NCBI GenBank assembly: GCA_947568835.1 | Contig: OX387602.1 | Coordinates: 5,984,570 to 6,048,569 of the forward strand | Origin: Protonemura montana | Taxonomy: Eukaryota > Arthropoda > Insecta > Plecoptera > Nemouridae | Reading direction: 5' to 3' | Length of the DNA stretch: 64,000 bases | Shown: positions 1 through 12,656 of the stretch, one piece after another | Layout of the letters: each line of letters begins with the position of its first letter | How positions within the stretch are numbered: position 1 is the stretch's first letter | Position numbers and translations under genes: made by a program | The notes under the pieces: model-generated | Database searches by the model: none | The model's input: only the letters and a program-made list of their open reading frames with translations | Told to the model about the DNA's origin: nothing

Positions 1-134
1 CTTACAAGAGGAATAGTCTAGCTGGTATAGACTGACTGCTATGATGAACTGAGAAGCTCGTCTTGACTGCATTGACTACATAAAAACCCGATGGCTGGCA
101 TTTTCCTTACTCTCGGATGTCTGCCGGTGCTTAG

Positions 135-3100
135 GAAAAGCGACGGGCATTGTGACGAACACCAGGTTGACGCACGCGACCCCCGCGGCTCTCTACGCGC
201 ATTCTGCCAGCCGGTACTGGGAAGACGACTCCAAGATGCCGCCCACCATGAGGAGGTCCTGCAAGGACATCGCCCGGCAGCTAGTTGAGGACGAGCCGGG
301 AAGGAACGTTAACGTGAGTGCGCGGGGGGAGAGTGTCGGGAGGAATATGGTATATGGAAAAAAATGCACTCAAAACATGTAATTTTTTTGAAGCTAGCAT
401 ATTAGTGAAATATGAAATTTTTACATCATTTTCATCTGATCCATGATATTTGGTTTCTTGAGTAAAAAAATAATATTACATTGATTTTCTTCAAGATGTT
501 CATTTTTTGATGACATCAAGGTCTTGTTGTCTTCTACAAGATGTAAATATGACTCAGGTTAGTAAAGCTGTCATAAATATCACAATCTTGTGTAAGTGGA
601 AAGACATCAACTCAAAAATTAAATTGAGACATTTGTGATTTATGAAACAAGGCCAAAACTGAGCCAAAGTTGAACTTTTTTGGCATGCAACTTATCTTTA
701 AGCGATTTTCTAAGCGTGACGATGACCTTTCGATGCAGGTGCTGCTGGGCGGTGGGCGTCGACACTGGGTGTCGAAGGTAACCCCCGACCCCGTGCACCC
801 CGACCGGGAGGGGCGCCGGCTAGACGGCAGGAATCTCATCGACGACTGGCTGCGTGAAAAGCGACGCCGCGGTCTCAACGCGCAGTATCTCTGGACCAAG
901 GCGCAGATGGATAAAGTCGATTTCGACAGCATCGATCATCTCTTAGGTAAACACTGCCGCTTTCTTTACTCCATAAACTAAGATATAGTGCTGTACTTTC
1001 AGCACCCGCAAGGGAGAGCTAAAGTTTAGAATCACAAACTGTGTTTCCAGCATTTCAGAGGTTGTTGCCATGGCGATAACAACTTTATCCCTAAATGTAT
1101 GGGGGTAAAGTTGCTTTCACCATGGTATAACATCCCCTAAGAATCTGAAAAAACAGCCTGTGAATTTTATTATTATGAACACTATGAATGGCAGGTCATG
1201 TTTTAACTTCGGGGGTTAACTTGGGCTATGCTCTGTGGTTCCGGCCCCTGGAGTTTCTGATTCAGCAAATTATGAAGCATTTTTCGCGCAGGCATGTTCG
1301 CGTATTCGCACATGGAGTTCGAGACGGACCGCAAGCAGAAGGACCAAATCGAGCCGTCGTTGGCCGAGATGACAGTCGCAGCCATCAAAGTGCTCAAGAA
1401 GAACCCGAGAGGATTTTTCCTCTTCGTTGAAGGTAGATTGAGAAATAATATGATTAGCAGTCACTTCTTGTTGACCGGTTGCCAGTTTTCCGTTTCCCGA
1501 TCACCACTCTTTTTTGGACTGCCATGATATTTATACACTTGCAATATATATTTCTATACAGCGCGGCTATGCATCAGAAAGGGACCAATTCATTTAATAT
1601 CAACATTAGGACACTTTGTACGGGAGTCTCAAGTCAACTGGAAATGGGTCCAACAAAGACATTGGAAAGCAAGACTCTAAAGCTGTCGTTTTACTGAGTG
1701 AACCTGATGTATTGCGTCCACTACCCAACCGCCCTTCACTACCCCAGACTAAAAATTGAGCGTGCCTGCCAGGGGGACGAATTGACCATGCGCACCACTA
1801 TAACAACGCGTACCGCGCGCTGGACGAGACGTTGGCGTTGGAGGACGCCGTCGAGGCGGCACTAGCAGAGGCCGATCTCGACGAGACGCTACTTGTCTTC
1901 ACGGCAGACCACTCCAACGTGCTATCCCTCGGGGGCACCGCCACGGACAGAGGAAACCCCATCTTAGGTACAGTCTTGAGTGTTCAAGAACATTTACATT
2001 TAAACTTTTCTTGATGACACTTTTCTGTGTCCTCTATGAAAAGCTGAATAAAAAGAAGAGTGAGAAAAGTTAGTTGAGTAGAAACAGTTTTTACAAGTTT
2101 ACTTTGGCAGATTGACATGTGTTATGTTTTGAAATCTTTCGAAACCGACCCACGCACGTGTTTTATGTTTGTTTACTTTCCGTAAAATGATGTAAAAAAA
2201 TAAGATGTTTGATTGAATGCTTTGCATTAGAACAGTCATCAAATGATTGGCGTGTCAGTATCTAAGTATAAAATTGACAAGCGTCTGTTGTCCACATCGA
2301 TGGCCTGTTATTGTCACTTGCTTCTAGATTGCGAAAGAGTTCTGCGCGGCACGTTTAAGCACAAAGGGTTGACCCTAAATTAAGGAGGGCAAAATATATT
2401 ATTTTCTGTTTGGTTTTGTCAGTTGTTTAAGTCAGGTTTGACAGGTAATGTCTCGGTCTGACTCGAAACAATGAACGTGATTGGCGTGGAACTGGGATTA
2501 ACGCATAATATCGCTGATTACGGCTGCACTTGGAGCATGCTCAATCTAAAACAATCAGTGCTCCACAAAACAAGGTGCATTAGATTCGATTGATTCTAGG
2601 GATTTGCTGAACAAAAGATTTCCATTAAACACCAAAACATGGATTCAATAACCAGAGCGAGCGCCCGAGGGAATGAATGGCTGGCAATTTAAATGTAAAA
2701 CCAAATCATATTACTGTTTTCAATTGTTCTTTTGACTTGCTTTACAGTCTAGCACGCGCGAGAAAAGATTCCAACCGAAGGAATGAATGAAATTGCAACT
2801 TAATGGTTTTATTGGAGAGATTGCAAAATACTTAAAATATCTGCAAAATAATCCCAAGATTGTTATAATTGGTAAAAAAGTTCTTAGAATAACTCGAAAA
2901 ATATAAGTTCTGGGCACAACAAAAAGCTGTTAGAGCAAAAGTAAAATGGGGGAAATCAGTGGCAATTATTTGAATTTTTAAATGACAGGTTGGCCCGCAT
3001 GTCCTCCAGGAGAATTTGTCGGTAAAGTTTGTTCACTTACTGAACGGAATATGAACTGTTTCAATTTAAGGAGAAAAGTGAAAGTCCCTTATTTGATTCT

Positions 3101-3616
3101 AACTTAAATTTAAATCACCTACCACTTAACTTGATCTCCACAGGAGTGGACAAGAAGGTGTCCGACATGGACAATCTCGCCTACTCGACTCTCCTCTACG
3201 GCAACGGTCCAGGGTACAGCTTCATGCACCCCCGCACACCTCCAGGGGCAAACACACGTGACACAATCCAGGCGTCTGCCATTCCCCGGTCGTGGGCCTC
3301 TCATGGGGGCGAGGACGTGCCCGTGTTTGCCCAGGGTCCTCTCGCCAGTCAGCTTTTCTCTGGATCGTTCGACCAGAGCTACATCCCACACGCCATCGCG
3401 TATGCCACATGCATAGGAGAACACAGCAGTCGATGTGGACCATTCGACATCTCGAACAACCTACCTATGAACGACGCCGCCGTCGCGACGCCCGACGCAC
3501 CGTGCGAGAGCGTCGTCATGGCGAAGAGTGTGATGATGAACTCAGTGAGAAGAGTGCTGGGGAAGGAGTGGTACTATCTTGTTTGTTTTGCGGTCTACTT
3601 CTTGAGTCTGCGGTAG
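135..3616 (+). CDS. Alkaline phosphatase, 3' part of gene (5 exons, 5' end outside window)
   Basis: Coding exons are 135-313, 739-946, 1292-1432, 1773-1967 and 3144-3616 (stop TAG 3614-3616); phases join without a break and encode about 398 residues. Metal-dependent phosphomonoesterase of the eukaryotic alkaline phosphatase family. Visible family signatures are VTNTRLTHATPAA, LLGGGRR, FFLFVEGGRIDHAHH (Mg/Zn ligands E, D, H), FTADHS (Asp-His zinc ligands), LLYGNGPGY and SHGGEDVPVFAQGP (last zinc-binding His). The nucleophile serine and first aspartate ligand belong to the missing upstream exons. The last residues (WYYLVCFAVYFLSL) are hydrophobic, which fits a C-terminal GPI-anchor signal, so the enzyme is probably at the outer membrane surface. 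Bases 1-134 look like intron ending in the acceptor at 133-134. No clear AATAAA was seen in the first few hundred bases after the stop. Family assignment is firm; the paralogue cannot be named. Confidence 0.93.
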
Positions 3617-5670
3617 ATTGACGAGAGTCTGCCTGAATTACTTTTAACAATGGTTTCGCTTATTCCACAGAGACGGTAATTCCTTATTTTGTTGTTATGT
3701 ACGTACGCGGGTCTAGCAGTGCTTTCTAATTATTTCTCAGGTATTTAACGCTGCATTTATGGGAACCAAAATGTATTATTTATTATCGTTATTTTTGTGA
3801 ATAGTTACCAGTTTATTGTTTAGTTATAATTTTCGTGTAGAGGTGACAGAAGAAGAATTTGCAACCCCATGTTGTCTTTGTTTATTTGCAGTTAATAATA
3901 GCAAACAAACCTGAGTGAAAAATGCTTGAACTTTCACAAAAACTCTTTAGTTGTTCACGCATGTGAATTCTATTTTCAATGGCAAAACATGGTTTTTCAT
4001 TTTGTGTACACCAATGTAATTGTAACAATTCTAGTCATGTTCGGTGTTGGATTCATGCTGATGTGAAGTAATATCGATGTTTGCATAATTTGGGCTGATT
4101 ATTAGTTTCCTTTTGATACGATCACTTCCAAAGACTTCCAAATATAATGTTCAATATTTGTAGTTGCTTCCTTGTGATCCTGCACCTTTTCTTCTTGTTT
4201 AAATTGCGTTAATTTTTTACTTACACAATGCGTGTGATATGCTTCCGAGTACCGACTACTGCAAAAAACGATTTGTTCTTTGCTTCTCGCTTCGTGATAC
4301 ATTGAACAAATATTTTACTTTTGTTTCTCTGAAATGATAACTGTGATTATCTCCGATGAAACGACGAAATATAATGTCTAACGCACACTAACCAAACTCA
4401 TTCTCACTTAATAATAGCTAAATCGATTCCAAATGCCATTCCGTCAGCCAACAAATTGACCAATTTTCCCCAAACTTCCCGATCCTTAGGTGTAGGCAAC
4501 TTTTTCAACATTAGTGCGCGGCGGACGAGTCTATCTTCCGGGCAATCCGCCAACAGCTAGGCATCGATTTGCCTGCGAGTCGCGCTCTCGCAGTCGCCGT
4601 CCGGGTAGAAGAGGAGAAGGTGCTTGCCGGCAAACCAACCTTGGAGGTGAGATCGACGCTTTTGCTTACTGTCGACACTGTACCTGTACCTTGCCAACAC
4701 CGGCCGTTAAACGTGGACTACGTTGTTTCGTCGGCGTCAATTGCATTTGCTTTTAGCGAACGAAAAGAAACAATGTTGTAGGAAGTGTCATTAGGATTAT
4801 GGATTCCTTCGTTTATTAGATTAATTAATCAATATCACAAGTCACTAATCGACAATCGTGTCCGGCTGAACGTGACGAGCATACACGCGGACAACTAAAG
4901 GAGATTCTTATGTAACGTTCGGGCACTTCTGCTTTAATCGGGCGTGGCTAGAATGTATCATGTGGTTCGACCATCCAAGCCATATTGTTAATTAATTCGA
5001 GCGACCTTCTAAAAATGACAGCAGAATTGATAAAATACTAGCCGCGTTTCATATTTTTAAAAGTATATGGACAGCATTTTATTGGAGATCAAAGGAAAAA
5101 TTAGTAAATATTTAATTGATCATTATTTCTACAAGAAGCCAGAATAATGCACCACGTGTTTTTTAGTCTTGTCAGCTAACAAAATATATTCGACGTCGAC
5201 CAATCCCGTCCATCCAACTCAAAACGTTCTAATTTTAAATGAAAATCTAGTGGCATTTTTCGGGGCTCTGTTTTGGGAGACATTGACTTCACATAGGATC
5301 ACGATCGCGAAAATAGAACCCACTTTGCCGGCTGGCAAAGTTCATGAATCGCTCACCTCTCTCTCTCTTTCTCTAGATTGTTTACTCTGATTATTCACAG
5401 TGTAATTATCATCGTAGTGGTAATTCGACGCATCGCTGTCGTCGTATGACCTGGGTGATGAGTAAATCTGTTCAGAGAAGATTCGAGACTGATTTCGAGA
5501 CTGATTCTCAGATGTGCATGACGATAGCGGTTTATTTCGAGTGACCTTCAGCCTCTATGAAGCCCAACAATACGATGCTACTCATCAAGCAATTGGCTAA
5601 TGCAATTCTGCTAGTCCCATTTGGCGGCGGAGTCCATAACAAAATATTATAGGATGACCAATCCGAAAAG
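3617..5670. other. Intergenic region between alkaline phosphatase and annexin
   Basis: About 2 kb of AT-rich sequence. The open frames here are short, lack recognisable domains and are not bounded by convincing splice sites. It presumably contains the alkaline phosphatase 3' UTR and distal 5' sequence of the annexin gene. A CT-rich run at about 5355-5376 is the only local simple repeat I noticed. I see no gene. Confidence 0.6.
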
Positions 5671-5856
5671 TGCTATGCCTCATGCTATGGTATGATATGC
5701 TATGCTAATGCTATGCTATGCTATGCTATGCTATGCTATGCTATGCTATGCTATGCTATGCTATGCTTTGCTATGCTATGCTATGCTATGCTATGCTTTG
5801 CTATGCTATGCTATGCTATGCTAATGATATGCCATACCATGCTAATGCCATGCTAT
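5671..5856. repeat. CTATG pentanucleotide microsatellite
   Basis: The unit CTATG is repeated about 23 times between 5709 and 5823 with two CTTTG interruptions, and imperfect copies (CTAATG, CATGC, TATGATATGC) extend to both sides. A repeat of five does not preserve one reading frame codon by codon, but it lacks stops in two frames. The apparent open frames across it (roughly 5692-5889 and 5718-6341) are repeat artefacts. It ends about 275 bases before the proposed first annexin coding exon. Confidence 0.95.
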
Positions 5857-6131
5857 ATCTTTGCGGTGAGCAGTTACTCGCACGTGTAAATTGTGCTCCA
5901 ATCTATGGTCCAGTAGATCCAAACTATTTGAATCTAACCGAATCTTTTCTAAATTGCTTGTACCTTCTTCGGTGGAGCAAGCAGGTATTGGAGAGTGACT
6001 CAGACACGCGAGATTGGTCCATAGACGCCGGTGTACTGCATCATCAGCTGATAGGCATAATTGTTTCTTTTGTTCCAGTGAGCTTGTGGTCTCAAGGTTC
6101 TCAATTCATATTCGAGCTACATTCAAGCTAC

Positions 6132-6146
6132 ATGGCCGGGAACTTG
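6132..6146 (+). CDS. Proposed first coding exon of annexin (5 codons)
   Basis: ATG GCC GGG AAC TTG is followed directly by the consensus donor GTAAGT. Phase 0 fits the strongly supported next exon starting at 6751. Insect annexin genes of this class often start with a very short coding exon before the conserved PTVxPA segment. There is no independent support; another upstream ATG exon cannot be excluded. Confidence 0.5.
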
Positions 6147-9100
6147 GTAAGTATTGTGCTTTTAAATTCATCACGTGAATATATTTACTACAGCGATAAG
6201 AAGCGCATGCATTACCATTTGCCGAGTCAACGAGTAATGCACTCGGGTTATTTAAACAGACATTTGATGCGCCCTGAGGAGTGTGAGAAGGGGGGGGGGG
6301 GGGGGGGGGAGGAGGGGAGGGGGGGGGGGGAGAAGGGATAAAATAGAATTACAATTTTAAAATTTGCTTCAAATTTGTGAAACAGTTTTTGTATACAATT
6401 CCAGTCGACTATACGGTCAAGGTAAGCTTTGCTTAAATGGACAATTTTGAAGTTATATGACCAAGAATTTACCGCCCATGCATATATTTTTTTAATTTGT
6501 TGATTTTGTTGAGAGGCTTTCGTTAGAAATGAATGATTGCAAATGATTTTTCCCGGTTAAAACCTATTAGTCTATCAGTTGGAACGAAATCAATCTGTTT
6601 GAATAGTTGACATTGTGCTGCAGCGTTGACAACTCCTGTCAGATAGACTGTTCGACTTCATATCAAGATTTCCAGTTCATGATCCCACTGTTAGCAGCTG
6701 GCTGCAAACGTAGTGCGTCGTTAAACAGCCCAATTTCTGTCCTGTTGCAGTACGAGCCGACTGTGCGCCCTGCGCAGGGGTTTAGCGCGTCCGACGACGG
6801 CGTAGCCTTGAGGACGGCGATGAAAGGCTTCGGGACCGACGAAGAGGCCATCATCCAGATCCTGACCAACCGCTCCAATGAACAGCGACAGGAGATCGCC
6901 AAGTTCTTCATCGAGGAATACGGCAGGGTAGGTCTTGCAGGGGACGGGACACAGGAGGACCCAAAAACAAGCAAAAGAAACCATGGGACGGTTTTACAGC
7001 TTGAATCGATTCTGAGATGTGATTGGTCGTAATTTTTAAGGAGGAGACACCTCGAACTTTAGCATGAAACTAGAAAATTGCTAATTGACAATTCACTTTT
7101 AGGTGCTGTCAGATAAAAGGACATTATTATTTATGCTAGAAGTTGGTTAATACAAAGAGAAGCTTTTAAAGGCTGCCACCGACAGTAATTCGTCGAAGAA
7201 TGTACTATTTCAAGACGGTCTGTTATTCTAGGTCTAGTTCTAGGCTACGTGCCCCCGCTCCGTCAAGTATTGTCAACCTCTTACAATGTTAAAAATACTC
7301 GAGTACCGTAAGTGATCAGCGATGCAGCAATGTCTGTGAACGTGCTAAGCTCGTGGCGAGAGTACGGTATCACCGTGAAGCCAAATACTGATTTCTCTGT
7401 GTGCTGTTTTTAGTCGAGGAAATTTATTTTTTCCAGTGACTTAGTTTGGGTTGAGCAACTCTGGTTGAGCTAGTGTAAAAACTATCTTAAAAAAAAAAAA
7501 AACTTTCCCGAACTGTTTGGCGTGTTAGAAACACCGGTTCTTATGAGATCACAGAAGTTAAGCAACATTGCACTGAGTCAGGTATTGGATGGGTGACCAT
7601 TACACACATGACCAGTTCTGTTCGGGAGAGAGATTGGAGGGATGCAAGTGAGTACAGCAACTTAATTCGCCTGGCTCATAAATCTCTCGAAGGCATGGGT
7701 TTGCGGAGGAATCCTGCTGTTGTAGTTGTATCGTCCTTCGGAAGGGACGTTAAGCCGATGCTCCGCTTAGTGCTCTTCGACAGGAGTAGGCTTCGTGCCG
7801 ACACCGGGTTTACCCTCCTCCCTCCTATGATAGGTTAGGTTCGTCTTCATCCTCATCATCATCATCATCCACTCATTCACCGACGCCATTAGACCAGTGC
7901 CACAGGGCCAGTTGTCAAAACAGTGCGTCGTTAAACGCAATAATCAATTAATTAAGAAATAAAATTAATGTTTTCAAGTTATTAGGGGCCCTAGGGCGCC
8001 TAAGACCCTTGTCCATATCGTGTGTTGTCATGGTTGTCCCTGAAAAAAGTTAAGAATAGCTATAGCGACACCCCAAGGACTATGAAGTCTTCTTCAGCAG
8101 ACATGATTGGTCCCCTTGCGTTGTCGACAGAACCTGATCGACGATCTGAAGAGTGAGCTGGGCGGCAAGTTCGAGGACCTGATCGTCGGGCTGATGTTGC
8201 CTCCTGATGACTACCTGGCCAAACAGCTGCACAAGGCCATGGACGGTTTTGGCACCGAGGAGCATACGCTGGTCGAGATCCTCTGCAGCCGCAGCAACCC
8301 TGAGGTTCAGCGCATCGTGGAGGCGTATGAAAGGCGTGAGTCTACGAGCATGATCCAATCGGAGGACTTTTAGACAAATTTTACTAAAGCTTTTCTAGAG
8401 AAAAAATAAAAATAAATTGCTAACAAGTGACTCCTTACACAAATGTAGCTGAAGCCAATCTTAAGTCGAACCGCTTTGAGATAAGCAGCAGACGTGGGAG
8501 GTCGTGGATGATGAGTGACTTGCGTACTGTCAGTAAAGACGGCCGGAACACAGCATTTCTAGATTTTATGGACAATTGTTGCTAGAAAGTACTTGAAATA
8601 CTTACTTACCTAGCAGAAATGAGGTAGAACTAACAAAATACAGATTTTAACATTCTGCTTAACAACAGCCCACAAATCACCACTTAATTAATATGTTATT
8701 GAGTATAGTGGATTGAATATGTATTTGCAATTATCTGATTTATTTTCTTTTTTTAGTCTACGACCGTCCTTTGGCCGAGCACATGTGCAGCGAGACTTCT
8801 GGAGATTTCAGGCGATTACTCACCCTCATCGTCATTGTGAGTAGAAAAAACTTTGTTCAAACAACAAACCCAAAGAAATTAATTGATTTTAAGTTTTGTA
8901 ATACGGTAAAATAAATAAATATAATGCAGTGAAGAAAATATATGTTTATTAAATCAGTTGACCAAATCAATTTTTAAGCCAGCGCAACGAATTTGAAACC
9001 TCTTCACGGTTTTTACTTGCCTGAACTTTCTTCTTCACGCAAAACCTCCGTTAAAATCAATAAATAATCTCAAATGAGATAAATATTATTCCGTAGTCAC

Positions 9101-12062
9101 CCGGAGGTCTCAAATTCACCCTCAAGCCATCCTCTGACAGCAAGCCAGGTTTTCATCGAAATATCGTAGTGAAACACTGTCTTTCTCATACCATGCCAAT
9201 CTATCACCTTCATAGCATTGCTTTTCCTGAGCAAATAGCACGAAACCTTTCAACCACCTTTGAAACCGCTTCACACTCTTGACACCTTAATTAAATGCAA
9301 TGGGCATGTCCTTCAGCACCTTTAGCTCACTGTCAATGTTCGTGTCACCTTCAGGGCGTGCGCAATGACGTTTCGGTGGTAGACGCGGATAAGGCCAGAG
9401 AGCAGGCCGAGACGCTTTTTAACGCGGGTAAGAGGTATTCTTTCTCTTCCTGGAAATAAGTTGTCAGATCAATTGTGATCGAATTACCAGCGCCTTCTTG
9501 AACTTAAATAAGTCTACATGAGAAAATAAGCTTGGTATATCGGCCATATTTGATTGATTACTGTATTTTCCAACTAACGTGTTTCGAGGGTTACTTTTGG
9601 CCTCTAACTTTGGTCGGTACTAGCTGCCATGTCCTCTAACGTATTCGCAAAAAAAGCAGGTACGTGAGTGCTATTTTATTTTTTGGCATGCTTATCTGTG
9701 CTCCATTTGCTTGTACCAGTCATGGGGAATCATTCATGAGTGATATTTATTTGTATTTTTTTTTAAATCCCACCCCTGTCCACCAATTATAATACAAATA
9801 TTTTTCCTCGTGCCACTACTGGCCACCACCTGTGATGCGTATATTTTACTTATCCCACCTCTAGCCAGAAACTTGAATGCAAATATTTCTTGCATACCAC
9901 CTCTTGCAACCTGTTGAAATGCATAAATTTTTACAGATCACACCAGTTGTTACCAATATTAATGCGAATATTTTTTAATGTCCTTCTTTTAAGCATTAAT
10001 TACAGTCAAAGTTGTCATTTTTACACACCAAAAGGTTAAATAGAGTTCAAAACACCACTTCTGGGGAACCTGACTACTACAAACAAACATTTAGGAAAGG
10101 CTAACGATTTAAGTCGGGCAAATTGAGATGTCTACTCGAAGTCATTGATCACCTTTCAGTGTATTACAACGCAAAGAAAGGGTCATATTTGTGCATCATT
10201 GCCAGCCACTCTCTTTCAAAAATGGTTCAGCATCACTGGTCTAAGAAGAATTAACCATATCGCTTGTTTGTAAACACCATACATATCTAAATATAATGTT
10301 TACCTATCTTTCAAGTACTTCTACAAGTTAAGTAACTTTGAATTCGGCATGTAAGTGTTTTAGTCCCTTTGTCTCTGCTTTTCTTCATTACTCAGCGCAT
10401 GAGCATGGCTTACTATTCAAGCATGTCTCCTCGTCCATCCTTGCATCCTTGCTTTTTTGTGCCGACCGCTTCTAAGTGAACCCCGACCTTCCCCAAGTGT
10501 GTCCCGATCTTTGAGAGCGAGTCATGTCTTTCCAGGACCCGGGCAAGGACCGAGGCGCCACCTCCTCAGAGCGCGCCGTGGAGTCGGCTACCCAGCTGTT
10601 TGAAGCAAGCAAGTACAGGCACATTTACTTGGGACGAGACGCAGAACGGACAGGGACTCTTTAGTTCCTGTCCCCTAAAAAAAAAACACCCTTCTTTTTT
10701 CGATTTCTACGATTTTAAATCAAACGGTTGATTTAAAATGCTCAAAAAACCATGACAGAGGTTTTCGAGCAGCTGATGCAAATGTTAGAAAACCTGTAAC
10801 TCTCCAGAAATTAAAAAATTTCTGCTTTTGGCACATTTTCTTGAGTAAATATGACCAAAAGACGTGGTCAAGCGCATCTCTCGGGTGGCGAAACAATTTT
10901 TCGAAATTATTTACATGGTGACAATTATGCAATCGCTGAAAATTTACTGTGTCACAGTAACAGAAGACAACAGAAAATGTTTCCCTAATTGGTTTCTCGT
11001 TCCAGGTGAGGGGAAGTGGGGCACTGATGAGGAGATCTTCAACAAGATCCTGGCTCACGAGTCGTTCCCGCAGCTGCGCCTAGTCTTCGAGGAGTACAAG
11101 AACGTGTCTGGTCGCACCATCGAGCAGGCTCTCAAGAACGAGCTCTCCGGAGAACTTCTGGAGGCTACTCTGGCGATCGGTAATTTTGTGCGACATTATA
11201 CCAGCTGTCTAAAGGTCAATTCCTATGGCCTGAAAGGGGAGATGCACGATAAGGTTCTACGAATCAAGACCTTGATCGAAAAGGGGAAATTGACTCCTGG
11301 CTGATGCAATTCATATATTACATTAAGAATAATGTTAGACGATACCATGAAACATTATTGAAATTAATTAAATTAAAATTGAAATTGAAATTAAAGTATA
11401 AATAATTAACAACAGGTGGTTCTTATTTTAGGACGCCATGATTTACATGTGGAGACTTCAAATTTTCTGCAAGAGCCAAGAAAACCTGTAAAAATTACCC
11501 AAATCTTGAATGAAAATTGAGCGCGTAGCCGTACCTGTTGTTCTACGTGGATGGTTAATAATGCCTGGGTTGCAGTGGAATGTGTTCAGAGTCCGCCTTG
11601 CTTCTTCGCCAAGCGTCTGCACACGGCAATGGCCGGCGCCGGCACCGACGACCGCACCCTCATCCGCATAGTGGTCAGCAGGAGCGAGATCGACCTTGGG
11701 CTTATAAAACGCGATTACGAGCGACTCTACGACAAGACACTCGAGAGTGCCGTCAAGGTACAAGGACAATTCATTGATGTCAGGTGTAACTGTCTATATT
11801 ATATATATGATCGACTTTATCATGATTTAGTAGGTATGATCTATGATCTTGGTTACTTATAAGATGTCATAAATTCCAGTTAGCTACCGAAATGGTTGTG
11901 GAAAATCGCGATCAGTATGAAACCTTGGTACAAACCAGCCATGCATTGAAGCTATCACTGATACTCCCTGATTGTGAACCTGACATGAGTCATGTTTATT
12001 TCCAGGGCGAGACGTCGGGGCACTACAAAAAGGCTCTCGTCGAGTTGGTCGGAGGCCCATGA
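6132..12062 (+). CDS. Annexin, complete, 320 residues, 8 coding exons
   Basis: Proposed join: 6132-6146, 6751-6927, 8131-8335, 8757-8836, 9355-9427 (or 10536-10608), 11006-11179, 11576-11757, 12006-12062 (stop TGA 12060-12062). This gives exactly 320 codons, the usual annexin length. Annexins bind acidic phospholipids in a Ca2+-dependent way and act in membrane trafficking and repair. Four annexin repeats are visible, each with a type-II Ca2+ loop: [27 protein letters not shown] and MAGAGTDDR. Other signatures are [33 protein letters not shown] and the last exon [11 protein letters not shown]. The sequence is closest in my memory to insect annexin B9/IX. The tiny first exon (M-A-G-N-L then GTAAGT) is inferred from phase and consensus only; all others are strongly supported by conservation. 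The gene is convergent with Mhc. A 5S-derived SINE lies in the intron 6928-8130. Confidence 0.92.
6288..6330. repeat. G-homopolymer / GGGGA-rich tract in annexin intron 1
   Basis: More than 35 of about 43 bases are G on the + strand, with only A interruptions. It lies 145 bases downstream of the proposed annexin exon 1 donor. Shorter pure G runs occur inside Mhc introns at about 25383-25399 and 38843-38854. Such runs can form G-quadruplexes on the G-rich strand, and are also typical places for sequencing or length error. Confidence 0.9.
7531..7950 (+). mobile_element. 5S rRNA-derived SINE, copy 1 (nearly full length)
   Basis: The head (about 7531-7598) is a 5S rRNA gene copy: ACACCGGTTC, GATCACAGAAGTTAAGCAAC (box A region) and GGTATTGGATGGGTGACC (box C region) appear in the correct order and spacing of the 5S internal promoter. 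It continues into a body shared with the copy at 12657-13014 (for example TCCTTCGGAAGGGACGTTAAG, given in part, and GACAGGAGTAGGCT), and ends with CAGTGCGTCGTTAAAC and an AT-rich AATCAATTAATTAA tail. It lies inside annexin intron 6928-8130 in the gene's orientation. SINEs with a 5S head are known as the SINE3 class. The family name is not known to me. Confidence 0.85.
9355..9427 (+). CDS. Annexin exon 5, version a (repeat 2-3 linker)
   Basis: Seventy-three bases, acceptor CTTCAG, donor G|GTAAGA, entering in phase 0 and leaving in phase 1. It encodes [20 protein letters not shown] then LFNA, the usual linker and first helix leading into repeat 3. It is interchangeable by length and phase with 10536-10608. 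Confidence 0.85.
10536..10608 (+). CDS. Annexin exon 5, version b, with GC donor
   Basis: Also 73 bases if the donor is the GC site A|GCAAGT at 10609. It encodes [20 protein letters not shown] then LFEA, a clear counterpart of version a (the pair ends TLFNAG and QLFEAS) and joins in frame to EGKWGTDE. The acceptor TTTCCAG is strong. The alternative GT donor four bases downstream (10613) would create TGA at the junction and truncate the protein. The helix-like residue pattern and frame conservation argue for a real mutually exclusive exon. Confidence 0.78.
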
Positions 12063-12440
12063 ATCATTTGAGAGCATCGCGAAAATAAGATCTGAAACTT
12101 TCCTCTGTACGTCCAAAACAAAAAAGTTAGGTGTCTTAAACAAAAGTGTTTACATTGCTCGTTGTCAGCGAGGACAATTTGCGTAAAGGCCATTTAGTGC
12201 TTTCACAGTGTTCACTCAATTGTCGTGTCATTTATTTTTTAATTTCACATTTTCAAAGAGAAGACACATTCATGGTTGGTGTCTTATTATCTCTGGCAAA
12301 TTCGGTGTTGTGCTAGTTTTTAAGCATTTCATCTAAATTTTGAATGTTATTCCATTTCTTGTTTCACATAAATGTATGTCAGCTAAGTTTTCGTCCTGTT
12401 AGCAACCGTCTTCGCAGAGGTAATTGCCACGAGATACAAG

Positions 12441-12446
12441 AATAAA
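12441..12446 (+). terminator. Candidate annexin poly(A) signal AATAAA
   Basis: Canonical AATAAA on the + strand 379 bases after the annexin stop codon, before the second SINE copy. Position is reasonable for a 3' UTR end; other AATAAA motifs occur at about 12582 and 13347. Confidence 0.45.
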
Positions 12447-12656
12447 ACGTCTGAAAGTTGATACAGTGACTATTTTTATTATCATATCTGGTATCGGCTG
12501 TCTTGGCCATGGTCGTTGCCAAGGACGAATTCGTTGGGGTTAGATTTATTGCCCAGCCCGAGTGTTCTGCCCAGCACACTTGAATAAAATTCAGTAAGAT
12601 GAACGATGGTTGAAGATCCTACAGGCACCAAGTGTTCCAATTAACACGTCGTGCCA

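Noticed and set aside
5692-6341. Open frames of 65 and 207 codons across the CTATG repeat
   Set aside because: The peptide is a repeating product of the microsatellite followed by sequence with no family similarity, and it overlaps the proposed annexin first exon and the G tract.
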